Below are positions 42,652 to 54,165 of a DNA stretch of 64,000 nucleotides, one piece after another (the first letter of the stretch is position 1; each line of letters begins with the position of its first letter). The stretch is from assembly GCA_037043015.1 (NCBI GenBank), contig CM073328.1, positions 7,675,409 to 7,739,408 on the forward strand, written 5' to 3'. A model generated the notes under the pieces. It worked only from the letters and a program-made list of their open reading frames with translations. It searched no databases and was not told where the DNA came from. Origin of the DNA: Bryum argenteum (Eukaryota; Streptophyta; Bryopsida; Bryales; Bryaceae). The position numbers and the translations under genes are program-made.

Positions 42652-45077
42652 GTTGCAGGAAAGGCGACATTGCAGCACCAACGCGGTCGTCAATGCTCGA
42701 ACTCGGCTATACACCAGGTCTCCCCTTCCGACACTTACCACTTGGGAGTTCGACACCTTCCGCGGGTTCTCCCGACCCTCAACAGGGCACGGCCTCCCCA
42801 TCGACGCCTTCCCGGAAGCGGGCACCCCCTGAGTCGTCGACCCAGGCACGCACCCAGGGCAAACGCCTTTTGGGCGCAGGCAGTAACCCCGCACCCGAAA
42901 TTACTGACATCACCGACCCGACACCCGCCACGGTCGACCCGACCCGCTCAACTCTCATCACTCCCCTTCGCCGGTCAGGCCGCCTCGAACAGATCGGACG
43001 TGCAGCAGCTGGTCCCAGCAATACCACCCGCCCGATCCTTCTCGACTCCCCGGACGCAGTTCACTCGACGGACACTGAGTCGATAGTGCCCCCCGCAGAC
43101 CCTGTCGACTCGGCCGCGATCCTACCAGCTCCAGTGAACCGGCCGTTGTTCCGACAACCCCCGCCTATTCAGGTGCCGGCCCCTACGGGCTCTCCTCTGC
43201 AACCTCCGCTCGCTTCTCCCCGCACTCCTCAGGTTCCCGACTCCCCCGAAGCCCGTGTGGTTGGCGCGTCGAACGCCATCGTAGTCGTGAAGGACTGGCT
43301 GACATACATCGAGGAGATTAACAAGACGAATGGCCAGGAAGTTCTCGACTACCACGAACGTCGAGCCGCCTTCCAAACCCAACTCGACCAAGCCAATCAG
43401 GAGAAATCCCTCGTGACACAGGAGGTCACCCAGTACAAGAAGGCGGTCCAGACACACCTGGACACCATCCAAAGCCTTCAGACGTCGCTCGCCAACTCGA
43501 GCACCCACCTCGAACACCCACGTCGAATCCCTGAAGAAGCTGCGAGATGAGCTTGTTCGCGAAGTCAACCAACGCAACGTCGACCTCACGACTCTCCGAG
43601 CACAGATCCAGCAGCAAGATGACCAACTCGAGGACTACAGGCTCAGAGTCGACACGCAGGAACAGACGATTCGCGACTTACAAGCGGCGGCCGAACAGGC
43701 TCGACAAACCATTGTCGACCAGAAGGCCGCGGTCCAGCAGACCAGCACGCAGACGTCCGCGTTGCACAGCTTACGGAGGAGCACTCGGAACTGTCGGCCG
43801 TCGCCACGACACGGGCCACCCAGCTTAATACACTCCGCCGACGGAAGTTTAAAATCCGCATGGCCGCTTGCCAGCGTATCGAAGATTTGAAGGCCCAGCT
43901 TCGACATGACCGAAGCCAGATGCTGCGTTATCAGAAGCAACTCGACCTCTTACAGGCCGAACACAACATGGCGATTCCCGAGCCGGAGGAAGACGAAGAT
44001 GAGCTCGAGGTCGACCCCAACGATGCCGACCCCACGACTTGGGAAAATCAATGCACCAGCGACGATGAATACGAGGATGAGTCTGACAGTAGCGAGGAGG
44101 CCAACCCCACGTTTCACAGGACCACACCAAAAAAGCCCGGACCCCGCGACGAGGATACCAAGGACGAGGAGGACGACCCCGCCACTGGAGGACCAGCCAC
44201 GTCGCGACGCTCTGACGGTCCAAGAGGTCCGGAAGGCCCTGGCGGCCCCGGCGGATCCGTAGGCGGTGGTAGTACTGGAGGAACAGGTAGTGCGGGTGGC
44301 CACACCGGCACAGGTGGCCAGGACGCAGCTCACGACACAGCCGCCTCCAGCAGCGCAGGGGGGACTGGCAATTCGGTCGGTGCCACGACCTCGGCGACAA
44401 CAGGCTGCCCGCCAGCAGCCGACCCGACTGCATCGCCCCTTTCATCCCACACGAGGTCAGCACCCCTTACGGCAACCAGTGGACCCATTTTCGCACCCTC
44501 GTCGACAGCGACATCCACATACTCCGGACCCCTGTCACCACTTCCAACACGGCCATTCTTTCCCCTGTCCCCCGAACATTCTCTCCTCTCTGACCGACAG
44601 GATGACTACCCGACAATGGAGGATTTGATGGAGCTCCAGGACGACTTCCCGTCCTTCAAGATTACGACCCTTCGACAGGAGACACCGCAGACGCATTCGA
44701 CAGATATGATCGAGTTGGCTCCACACTCCCACGATCAGGCCCACCCGAAGCTGGCCAGTACGATCTATACCCTGTCACCCCCAAAACGACAGCGTATTAC
44801 AACTCGACCGGAGGACGAGGACCCCCGCCCCCGGCCGACTTCCCGAGTGCTTCACCCGACCATGGTCGACTTCCCCCTTCAGGAGACGACAAACCGTCGC
44901 GCCATCCGACCATCCACCCCTTCCACGGGGAAGCTGAAAGCACCTCCGTCGTCCCCTTCGGCCGATCCCCAGACCACCAGTTCCGACTCGCCCCCTCCGA
45001 CCCGCGATTTTGCCGACTTCCCGAATCGCCCGATCACATGGCTGCCATCTGCTCGGTCCCATCGTGAAGGTTCTTAG
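42640..45077 (+). pseudogene. Gypsy accessory ORF, Pro-rich and coiled-coil, frameshifted
   Basis: The accessory protein continues through successive frames. 42640-43520 is Pro/Ser/Thr-rich, then coiled-coil (HERRAAFQTQLDQANQEKS). 43505-43790 is the coiled coil in another frame (SLKKLRDELVREVNQRN). 43760-45077 is coiled coil (CQRIEDLKAQLRHD), an acidic run (EPEEDEDELEVDPND), a Gly-rich segment and a Pro/Ser/Thr-rich tail, ending at a TAG near 45077. At least three frame changes are needed. It lies between pol and the 3' LTR in sense orientation. Function is unknown; coiled-coil accessory ORFs are known from some plant Ty3 lineages. Confidence 0.55.
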
Positions 45078-45103
45078 TTTCGTCCACAGGGGTGTACTCG
45101 GCT

Positions 45104-45117
45104 TAGAGGGAGGGCAA
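45104..45117 (+). promoter_or_regulatory. Polypurine tract
   Basis: AGAGGGAGGGCAA lies directly before the TGTTAAC start of the 3' LTR, the expected place for the plus-strand primer of a retrotransposon. Confidence 0.65.
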
Positions 45118-45717
45118 TGTTAACCAAATATTCTCCGAATATTCCCTTTGGTTAACTTTGGCTAGGTCGATACCCGGACGATAAATTGATACTAGGCTAG
45201 TATCCAGGATAGAATCAGCCATACCTACAGTAGATACCCGGCCTAGGCGGCCGACCAGTCAGCCGACCCTGCAGGTCGACTGACAGGGTCGACCCGACTA
45301 GATCGGGTTGATCAGGTCTGACAACTATGTCAGATCTAGGGCTATATGTACTTCTTCCCCGAGGGGAAGAGGGTTGCTTTTTGGATTATAACATACTTTG
45401 TGATTCTCTCCCAAGTCTCCGTCTCTAATTTTTCCTTGTGTTTTCTTTGTGATTAACTCGACCTGTCTACACTGTCTGGTCTAGTTGATTGTTGTTATGA
45501 TCTGGGGTTAGGAGAGTAGTGTGAGTAGATCAGAGTAGAGTCGATCTAGTGACTCCTTGTTGATCTCCCTTTGCTTCTCTCGTACTTTTGAGGGTCACGA
45601 TGTTCCAATCCAGGGAGTAATCCGGTCAACCTACTGTCGACCTCCTGGAGGGCTCCCTGTCGAGTCGAGTTCCAAGTGAAAACGGTTAGGTACTGTCCCT
45701 AGAAACAGTCCTTAACA
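45118..45717 (+). repeat. 3' LTR of the gypsy element (600 bp)
   Basis: It begins TGTTAACCAAATATTC and ends CCTTAACA, giving the inverted TGTTAA/TTAACA termini typical of LTRs, right after the polypurine tract. A TATA-like GCTATATGTA lies near 45343. The 5' LTR is outside the window, so LTR identity cannot be used for dating here. Confidence 0.75.
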
Positions 45718-45766
45718 GCTCCGTTTTAGTTGAAATTCTCTAAAACTAAATATAACCAAAAACAAA

Positions 45767-46828
45767 AAAAGTGATTATCTCTTAAAGATCCAAGGGTGTT
45801 TTCAGCCTTCAAAACCAAAAAGTGCAATTTTAGATCACTTTGTGCAAGTTGAGGTATGATTCGGTGTTTTTTTACTTTTTTGGTATTTCCAGCTGTAAGA
45901 TTTTTCAAAATGAATACTTGCACTAATACCATGTTAAATTTCAACAGTTGGATCTTTACCATTTGTGAGATCGTAATGTTCAAAGGTTGATGTGTCAAGT
46001 CTTTTTGCAAACCTTGAAGCTTGCTCTTGTAAATTTTGAAGGTTGCCCTTGTAAATTGGTAATAGCTTGAACATCGATTTCTTAAAACTTTGAGTAGTGG
46101 TATTGTCATAAACATATTTTCATTCTCGAAAAAGACTAGATTCAAAGCTGCTTGAATTGCCCTATTTGGGCTTGAAAACTTAAATTTGTGTTACTAAACT
46201 CTTAATATTTAAATTTGAGTTTGAAAATTCTCACACACACACCTTGTCGTATAGCAAACATCTAGTTAGAATTTTAGGTAACAAAATTGATTTGAACCCC
46301 TTCATCTAAGTTGCCCCTAACAACAAAAGTCCATTTTGATTTTTGAGTTGTTTGGGCCTCAAGGGGTTAACCTATGAAATTCCTCAAAAGTCAAAATGGT
46401 CTTTTCTACATTTGGGTAGCCTAAATGAAACTTTAGATATTAGTATTCTATACCAAATTTTGGCATGGGCATGATTATACGTTCAAGATGTGTGTAAAAA
46501 AAGTGAAACCATATTTGAGTTTTTAAAGATTTTTTATCCAAATTTTTGTTTCTAGGTCTAAGTGATACGGAAGAAAACTTTTCATATTGACATCTAAAAA
46601 AGATATAAAACTCCCTTGACATGATCTTCACCATATTCAGGCTCAGAATTCCAAGTGACCAACGTTGATTTTCTTTTTATGCTTCAAACAATGGCAGCCT
46701 TCAAAAATTACAACAGCCAGCACTAGTGTTTTTTGTAATTTTACCTTTTTCTTCTTTCAAAATTTGTCAAAATGTGGAATAACAATATTTCCTATTTTTG
46801 TTACTTCCTAGAGTTCCATATATATATA

Positions 46829-46884
<56 letters not shown>

Positions 46885-47380
46885 TAAAATATGCACCTAT
46901 TCACCATTCAAATTTTCTTTGACCAAATGTGTTTGACGATATCATGTTTTATTGTCCTTCATTTCATACTTTTCTAAGAAAAATAAATTGCTTAAAGGTT
47001 TAAGAAGCCAAATGAGTTTCAAAATTTTTGCGTAGAAATAGTCAATTTAGTTACTTACATGGGAAAAAAATAAAATAAAAATGTTTGAGGTAGCAATCAT
47101 CAAGTCCCCTTTGCACAAAGTATATCATGTCTCCCAAGCAATGACTAAAAAAGGTTCAGTATCAAATTTGAACATTATGATCTTACAAATGTCAAAGACC
47201 CAACGGTCTTAATTTATTATAGTAGTACTAAGAGTAGCAAGGTATAAGATCCTACAGTTGAAAATAAAAAGAAACCAATAAAATATATGATCATGCCTCA
47301 ATTCCAACAAGGTGGTGGAAATAATCACTTTTTGGGTTTTGGAGCTCCCAAAAACGCAAGGCTTCATAGGGGCTATTCCC
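45767..47380. mobile_element. Diverged foldback-type element
   Basis: 45779-45990 (TTAAAGATCCAAGGGTG... AAAACCAAAAAGTG... TTTACCATTTGTGAGAT) is matched, inverted and diverged, by about 47150-47380 (AACTGTAGGATCTTATACC, CAAAAACGCAAGGC). Related sequence occurs at 58272-58862. The interior is AT-rich with a long (AT)n run at about 46819-46877. No coding potential. Confidence 0.5.
46819..46877. repeat. (AT)n microsatellite
   Basis: Nearly pure AT dinucleotide run with one TTTAT interruption. Confidence 0.9.
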
Positions 47381-47533
47381 AAGTCCACAACTTCTCTAAG
47401 CAACGATAAATTATTGATGAAGAGCCCAAATTCATAATCAGTTCATAAATGATAAAATAATATGAAAAAGTCTGGATTTAGTTAAATGTGGCATTTAAGG
47501 TGCATCTCTCATAGGAATGTATTTAACCCTTAA

Positions 47534-48250
47534 CCCTTAAACGCCCAAGCAAGCCCGAGGTACATGATTCCAACAGAATCTTTCCTGTAGCTCTCACTGT
47601 ACTCAACATTTCACTTATATTTTGATGTCAAACTGGTCACCTTCTTCTGATGCATTCAAAAAGTGAAATTTCACAATTCAAATCACAATTTATGATGATT
47701 TTGTGCTTTGAAAGGGTTGTCGTAGGTAGGTTGGGGTTGTACATAACCTTGTAGGAGGTTGCAAGCTCATCATTGATTGGTCTATTCATGATGCCCAAGT
47801 TCAAAAAGTGCACTATTCATGATGCCCAAGTCCAAAAGATGCTGTGATCCAATTTTGGGCTGCCCGTTTCACACCCCATGGGCGTTTAAGGGTTAAACAC
47901 CTAGCTATACGGATTTGGGCAGCCCAGTATTGGATCACAACATCTTTTGCACTTGGGCATCATGAATAGTGCACTTTTTGAACTTGGGCATCATGAATGA
48001 TCCAATCAATGATGAGCTTGCAACCTCCTACAAGTATTGTACAACCCCAACCTACCTACCACAATCCTTTCAAAGCACAAAATCACTCATACAAATTGTG
48101 ATTTGAATTCTAAAATTTCACTTTTTGAATGCATGAGAAGAAGGTGACTAGTTTGACATCAAAATATAAGTGAAAAGTTGAGTACACTGAGAGCTACAGA
48201 GGAGATTCTGTTGGAACATGACCCCTCGGGTCACCTTCGGCGTTTAAGGA
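47534..48250. mobile_element. Foldback element with about 333-bp inverted arms
   Basis: Left arm 47534-47866 and right arm 47917-48250 are inverted copies. They share CTTAAACGCC ends, CCAACAGAATCT, GTGTACTCAAC, the twice-repeated CATGATGCCCAAGT and GGGCTGCCC, around a spacer of about 50 bp. The spacer itself contains another GGGCGTTTAAGGGTTAAA end motif. No coding potential. Confidence 0.8.
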
Positions 48251-48255
48251 TTAAA

Positions 48256-48420
48256 CCGATGAAGATAATTTCTCATAATGGACATTACTACTTTGTGAAT
48301 TTTATAGATGACAACAACTCTTACCGCTATGTCTATTTCTTAGTCATAAAAAGTGAGGTCTTTCCAAGTTTCAAGCTTTGTACAACCACATGATCAACAA
48401 ATCATTTGTACTAGAAGTGA
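48256..48420 (+). pseudogene. Ty1/copia integrase fragment
   Basis: The translation contains HNGHYYFVNFIDDNNSYRYV followed by YFLVIKSEVFPSFK, the copia integrase core signature (G-x-x-YFV-x-FIDD...VYFL-x-x-KSE-x-F-x-x-FK). It abuts the foldback element and decays after about 48430. No intact element surrounds it. Confidence 0.7.
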
Positions 48421-48966
48421 TAAATGAACGGAGTTTAGACAGAAATGTTTTCAACAATCATTTCTCAATGATGGTATTATCATATATTTCATATCTCCAT
48501 GTATATCGGAGCAAGATGATAAGATGACAAGAAATAGTTTGTCAAATGATGGAAAGAGGTTGTAGCTCCTCCGAATTCTTCCCAAGAAGAGAATGAATTT
48601 ACTATTCTCAAGAAGAGAATGAATTTACTATTCCCAAGAAGAGAATATAATTTATTCTCCAAGCCTGCTCCTAACAATCACATTCTAGTGACTTAAGTGC
48701 TTGTTTTGGTATAATGAAGCAAGATGCTCGTTGTATGTTTCAGGCTTAAAAGTTGGACCAAAACTCTTGACAGAGGTTGTTGCTTCTAAGGTCTATCTTG
48801 TATTTGTGTTGCCTCACAAACAATTTAGAGTACGACACCTTACCAGCAATTCTTTGACAAAATTCTATCTCTAACACATCTTTGTACATTTGAATGTGTT
48901 GCATATGTGGGTGTGTTGGAACAACTCCGCTGAAAGTTTGATAGTAAGATCATTATATATATATTC
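48421..48966. other. Decayed copia-like DNA with a 26-bp tandem repeat
   Basis: 48575-48660 carries three TATTC(T/C)CAAGAAGAGAATGAA units. The rest has no recognised gene. Confidence 0.4.
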
Positions 48967-51900
48967 CTAGTAGTAGAAAATGACACAAAAAGTGACATCG
49001 GATATTACTTGTCCGTAGTCACAAAGAGTGACTGTTTTTATATTCTTCCAAAAACATCAAAATAAATTATTATATTTGTCACTTTTTTTAAAATTTTTAC
49101 TAATCTAATATGCTACCCTCGCTTCTACAGGCGGGACAGGGAGGGACCTGCGCGGCTGCGCCTTATTGCCCGCCTTCGCCGTTGCCCAAGCCTGCTGCCA
49201 CTGACACACAACGTCGCCTCTCCATCTATCCGCGGCGAGGCACGCTCCTCCGCGTTCGCCGTTCTCAAGTCCGATCGAGCTCATCCTTGCATTCGACCTT
49301 CCTCTTTCCTTCACTTTCTTCAATCTGCTCCGATCTCCGTTCGCGCCTCTGACCTCTCTCCCTTGCTACTGCTGCTTCTTCCCCACTTGTCACACGTGCT
49401 TCAATCGTTGCATCTTCTAAGCAACATAGAAGCCTGTAGGTTTATACGCACAGACAATTTATTGAACAACAAATTGAAGTTGTTGCAATTCGAGGACCTC
49501 TCCAAATTCAAGTAGGAGGTACCAAACCAAAGATTCTTAACCTAGGAAGTTCTAGAACCAGTGTGTTCTATGAACGGAAGTAACATGGTTTTAGAAACAA
49601 TAACTATTCCAAATTTCAGTTTTCCCCTCAAAAATTCAAAGGGAGGTTTGCGGTCAACAAAGTATCGTAATTGAGGGTAGATTCGTTTCATCATGTAGAT
49701 ACTTTTTATATCATCAAGTTTTGTATTGGTCATCTATACAAGTAAGTATTGAACCAATAAATTGTTTTAATAAGCTTTCGAATCTCCATCAGTATGTTCA
49801 CTTGTGACCTTTGAGATTGAAGGTTGAGGTTATTCACGATGTGCTCATTAGAGACTTCAGTTAATTTATATGCACATAACATATTGAGGAACTTCTAGAG
49901 ATGCGAGATTCTTTATCTGTTGCTGATTTCACTTCTTAATAAATATGCAAAGAACATATTAAGGAAGTTCAAGAGATAAGAGATTCTTTATCTCGTTGGT
50001 TCCACTTCTGAGTCATGAATCGCTAAGTTTTAAGATTCATACATTCCATTATGTTTTTACCGTGCTTTTGAACTCCCTCCATGTTATCAAACCGGAACAC
50101 TCGACTAACTCCGGCAGAGTTAGTTTCTTATTTAGCACGCCTAATCCACCTTGAATGCGGAAGTTCAAGGTGCTACAATGCCCTACTATAGATGGACACC
50201 AACGCTAAAATAAGTAACACAAACCACAAACTCTAAAGTTAGAATGAAAGCATCATATATGAACCCTACAGTTTGAGATAAAGCATTGGAATATCCTTTA
50301 CAAAAATGAGTGATAATACAAAAAGCACGCGAGTCGACAAAGTTGTAAACTCGTGCTACAATTATGACAACAATTAAACTCCATTGATAAAGAGCCATAA
50401 TGCTTTTGATGAAACTCCAAGTTTAACCCTACTATAAGTCTAATTTTTTTTTCATTATTGTGAACCCAAAAACCACCATGAGGTGGCATTTGGTCACAAG
50501 GGGTTTTGAAGAGCAAGATTAGATGAGAAAAGAAGAGGGGAAGAAGGAAAGACAAGAAGAAGACAAGGAAATAGGGAAGAAGAAGAAGAGAACCACCGGC
50601 CGGATGGCTTGGAAGTGGTCTCTACTCTTTTGATTGCCATTCCTTCGTCTTAGGTCCAAATGGGGCGTGCCATAGCTTTTTGGAAAGCTAAGCTCAATGT
50701 GCACCCGCCCCTAAAATCTCAAAGGCAGAAGATCAACGAGCTAAGACTGATTGCTGTTTGACTGTGGCGGTTTTTGCCACTGCCGGGGGAAAACTTTTTC
50801 AACACCCCGACTTTGGAAGCTCATATCTCCCTCTCTACAACTCGGAATTGAGCATGCTTTATACCATTGGAAAGCTCTACTGGAGCTCTATCTAGTGTAG
50901 AAATCTCAAAGGAGTTGAAGAAAAATCGAGTGAGTTATGGGGGAAACAATCTGGCTGGCTTTCATAGGGCAAGAACAAGCTCTTATCTTAATAACAAAGG
51001 AACTAAATAAGGAGGAGGAAGATGAATGAGGCAAGACAAGCAATTTGAGAAGGGCTCTCCTTCTCCTAACTACTAACACTTCAACAACAAAATCATTTTG
51101 AGAAAGGCTTTCCTTCTCCTAACTACTAACACTTCAACAACAAGATCATTTTGAGAAGGGCTCTCCTTCTCCTAACTACTAACACTTCAAGAAAGATGAT
51201 CAAGGTGAACAAAGAGAAAAAGGAGGCCCATGGCCTTCCTCCTCCTAACTACATAGATGAATAGGTAGGTGAACAAAATGGAGGAGAAGGGGGCCCAAGG
51301 CCTCCCTTCTCCTACTCTAACCTAAACTAAGAGGAAATGGAAGAGGTGATGATAGCTTGGAAACAAGCTATTAAGTACCAAATGGGAGCCGCCAAAGAGG
51401 CGGCTCACCATAACCCTAACTAAGGCCTAAGCCCTAACTAAGGCATGGATGAATGACCGCCACTCCATGCGCTCCGTCCTTGAAGCCTCCATCCTATCAA
51501 CGACTTCATCAATGGATGTAGCTCCCACATGCTACCACAAGGTTAGATGAATGAATCTCTCAACAACCAAATTTCAAACACAACAAGGACATCAAAGACT
51601 ACTTGTACAAGGCCCATGGTAAATTTCTAACCCAACTCCAAGTCCCTAATTCTTACGCTAATCAAACCAAGGATCCACTAGGGGGCTTTTTACCTCCTCT
51701 AGTCCTTTCTTATCGAACCAAGGATCCACTAGGGGGCTTTTTACCTCCTCTAGTCCTTCCTTATCGAACCAATCACTCCTAATCTAAACTAAGCTCAAAA
51801 TTCATGCTAAATAATCTACCAAAGGCCTTGCGACAACTAATCTTTAATATACCTATTGCATTCAAAACTCAATTATCATAAATTCATCAAATTACCTCAA

Positions 51901-52609
51901 GATGTCATGGTTTGCAAACAATTCATTAATAAAAATCCATTATTAATAACACTTAAGCAAAAGAGAGCTTACACGCTCTCACAATTATCGATTCTCGGCT
52001 GTAACTTAGAGCAACAACAACAACGTTGAGATGAAGAAACCGTGCAATCTTGCAAACTAATGACGAAGAAACGGTGCAATCTTGTAAATTGAGAGCATGA
52101 ATTCATAAGAACGAGTTGAGTGGGGAAAAAGGGACAGCGGCAAGGGAGAGAGGTCGGAGGGGGAAACGGAGGTGGCAGCAATAGTGAAGAATGTGAAGGA
52201 TTGAAGGAAAGAAGAAGGTCTCAAAGGCAAGGATGAGCTCAATCAGACTTGAGAATGGCGAACACGGAGGAGCGTGCCTCGCCGCGGACAGATGGAGAGC
52301 GGATGCTGTCTGCTGGCGGTAGCAGGCTCGGGGAGCGGGGATAGCGAGCAATGGGGCGCAAGTCCCTCACTGTCATGCCCTTAGAGGTGAGGGTAGGCTA
52401 CACCGCTACAATAACTTTATTGAAGAAGAAAGAAAAAAGAAAAAAGAAAAAAAGAAAAAAAGGTAAAGAAAAGAAATAAAGAATTAAGGAAAAATGACAA
52501 ATATAATAAATTATTTTGATGTCATTAAAGGTACAATTACAACACACACTATGTGTCATTATAAAGATGTTATTAAAGACATCACATTTTGTACCCTTTT
52601 CTACTAGTG
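48967..52609. mobile_element. Non-autonomous CACTA (En/Spm-like) element, 3.6 kb
   Basis: The right end, read inward, is CACTAGTAGAAAAGGG, a typical CACTA terminus. The left end CTAGTAGTAGAAAATG is a diverged version. TTC flanks both sides (48964-48966 and 52610-52612) as a 3-bp target duplication. Terminal inverted sequence extends about 400 bp (CAAAATAAATTATTATATTTGTCA, then a GC-rich block at 49108-49330 inverted at 52140-52400, containing CCGCGGCGAGGCACGCTCCTCC). No transposase was recognised inside. Confidence 0.7.
49380..52000. other. Interior of CACTA element, no gene recognised
   Basis: 51027-51190 has three units of about 60 bp (GAGAAGGGCTCTCCTTCTCC TAACTACTAACACTTCAA). 51668-51775 has two units of about 53 bp (GGATCCACTAGGGGGCTTTT). 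Part of 50700-50960 resembles non-coding retroelement sequence but could not be assigned. No DDE, TNP2 or other protein signature was found. Confidence 0.45.
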
Positions 52610-52989
52610 TTCTTGGATATAGGGAGACTTCAAAGGCATATCTTCTGCCCCGCATGAATAAGAATTAGCTACTTATTTTAAGAAATGTAGTGTTCAATGA
52701 AAGACTCCTTGGAGCATTTAAGAAGTGTGAGATGTAATCTCATTCCAAATTCTATTTGGAACCTCTTTTTGTCATTCATTCTTCTGTAACAAAAGAAGCT
52801 CTTACACCTATCAAGATAAAAACTCAACCTCTCAAAGTGGACGTATCTCTAACAACACTAATATATACTTACATGACAAGCTTGTCTAGCTTCAAAGCTT
52901 CTCTAATAGCACGTGGTTTCTCATAAATTAGTTTTTACATTACGATGAGCATTTGCTCTAATTGCAAAAGTGGAATTACAACCATTTCA

Positions 52990-53240
52990 CCCATTGCAAT
53001 TGCAGAAAATTGTAAAATAAGGCAATTTGACATCAAGACAATATTCTTGTATGGAAATCTTGTTGAGGAGACACACATGATTGAAGTGTCGGGTTTCAAA
53101 GTTCTTGGTGGTGACATTAATAGGTGAAAGAAAAGTATCTATGAACTAAAGCAAGCACCTTATACTTGGAATATGAAATTTAATTGTTTCTTTCAACACT
53201 TCAATCTTCATCGAATTCTAGAAGATCCTTCTATGTAAAA
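52990..53240 (+). pseudogene. Ty1/copia reverse transcriptase fragment
   Basis: The translation shows RQFDIKTIFLYGNLVEETHM, the copia RT motif (x-D-x-K-T-A-F-L-x-G-x-L-x-E-E-x-Y-M), then after a TGA KKSIYELKQAPYTWN (K-K-S-x-Y-G-L-K-Q-A-P-R-x-W). It is short and decayed. A related decayed piece with LEDPRM follows at about 53400. Confidence 0.75.
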
Positions 53241-53258
53241 TTCTATAACTACTTCTCT

Positions 53259-53289
<31 letters not shown>

Positions 53290-53300
53290 GTTTTGTTGTT

Positions 53301-53302
<2 letters not shown>

Positions 53303-53342
<40 letters not shown>
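53303..53342 (+). repeat. Poly(T) tract
   Basis: About 38 T residues, preceded by an (AT)n run at about 53264-53283. No LINE or SINE was recognised next to it. Confidence 0.85.
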
Positions 53343-53343
<1 letters not shown>

Positions 53344-53857
53344 TTTTTGGGTTTGGGTTTGTTTGTTAACTTCCTTGTTTGCTTGTTTGTAAAGCTTCAC
53401 CCAACTCTAGAAGATCCCCGTATGTACACCTCTCGATCTACTGTTTGCCTTATACAAAAATTCCAGGTGACAATGACCTTGCTATGTGTAAGTCATGTGA
53501 GCTTTAGACGAAGCTTATTGCCTACCTAAATCAAGTTTATGAAGTTACTCATAAGCCAACTAAGGTGCATATTCACTATGAGATTTGAGAGATTTGTTTC
53601 CTCCAAGATTAAACTCTAAAAATGTTTCAAGATTGCTTGGACATCATACCTCTTACGGTGTTGGTTATGAGGGTCAGAGGGTGTGCTCTAATCGACCCTT
53701 TTGGAACTCCACATTTTGTATATCCATTACTTTTTGCCTATGATGCAAGATTTCATATATGTATGATATTAATAAGAGTTCATTTTAATTCATGTAGTGA
53801 TTGTATATGTGGTAAATTTGAAGAAACTTCCAAACTTAAAATTCCAAGATCCTATAA
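53343..53857. other. Decayed copia-like DNA
   Basis: Contains the LEDPRM-like remnant near 53405. No open gene was recognised. Confidence 0.35.
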
Positions 53858-54165
53858 CACCGGTAGAAATAGCACCAAAAAGAACAGTTTTTAGTGCCTT
53901 GTCCTTAATAACGGAAGAGTGCATGTTAAATTTGCTTCATATGATATCAAAATAAATTGTTATTCTTGTCACTTTTCCTTCAATTTTTAGTTTTTTACCA
54001 ATCTATTACGCTCTTGTATTGCTTATTACACCAAAAGAAATGTAAGAAAAAATGCAAATATAATAATTTGCTTTGATGTTATTATAAGCAGAATATAAAT
54101 AGGCACTCATGTGACACTAGGAACAAGTTATTAGAGATTGTATTTTTGTGTTATTTCTATTGGTG
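53858..54165. mobile_element. Mini-CACTA element, 308 bp
   Basis: The left end CACCGGTAGAAATAGCACC is inverted as CACCAATAGAAATAACAC at the right. The subterminal CAAAATAAATTGTTATTCTTG matches that of the large CACTA element at 49056, so it is a deletion derivative of the same family. The flanks TAA/CAA could be an imperfect 3-bp duplication. Confidence 0.65.

Noticed and set aside
53303-53342. Poly(T) as the tail of a reverse-oriented LINE or SINE
   Set aside because: No LINE ORF, tRNA head or target duplication was seen next to it.
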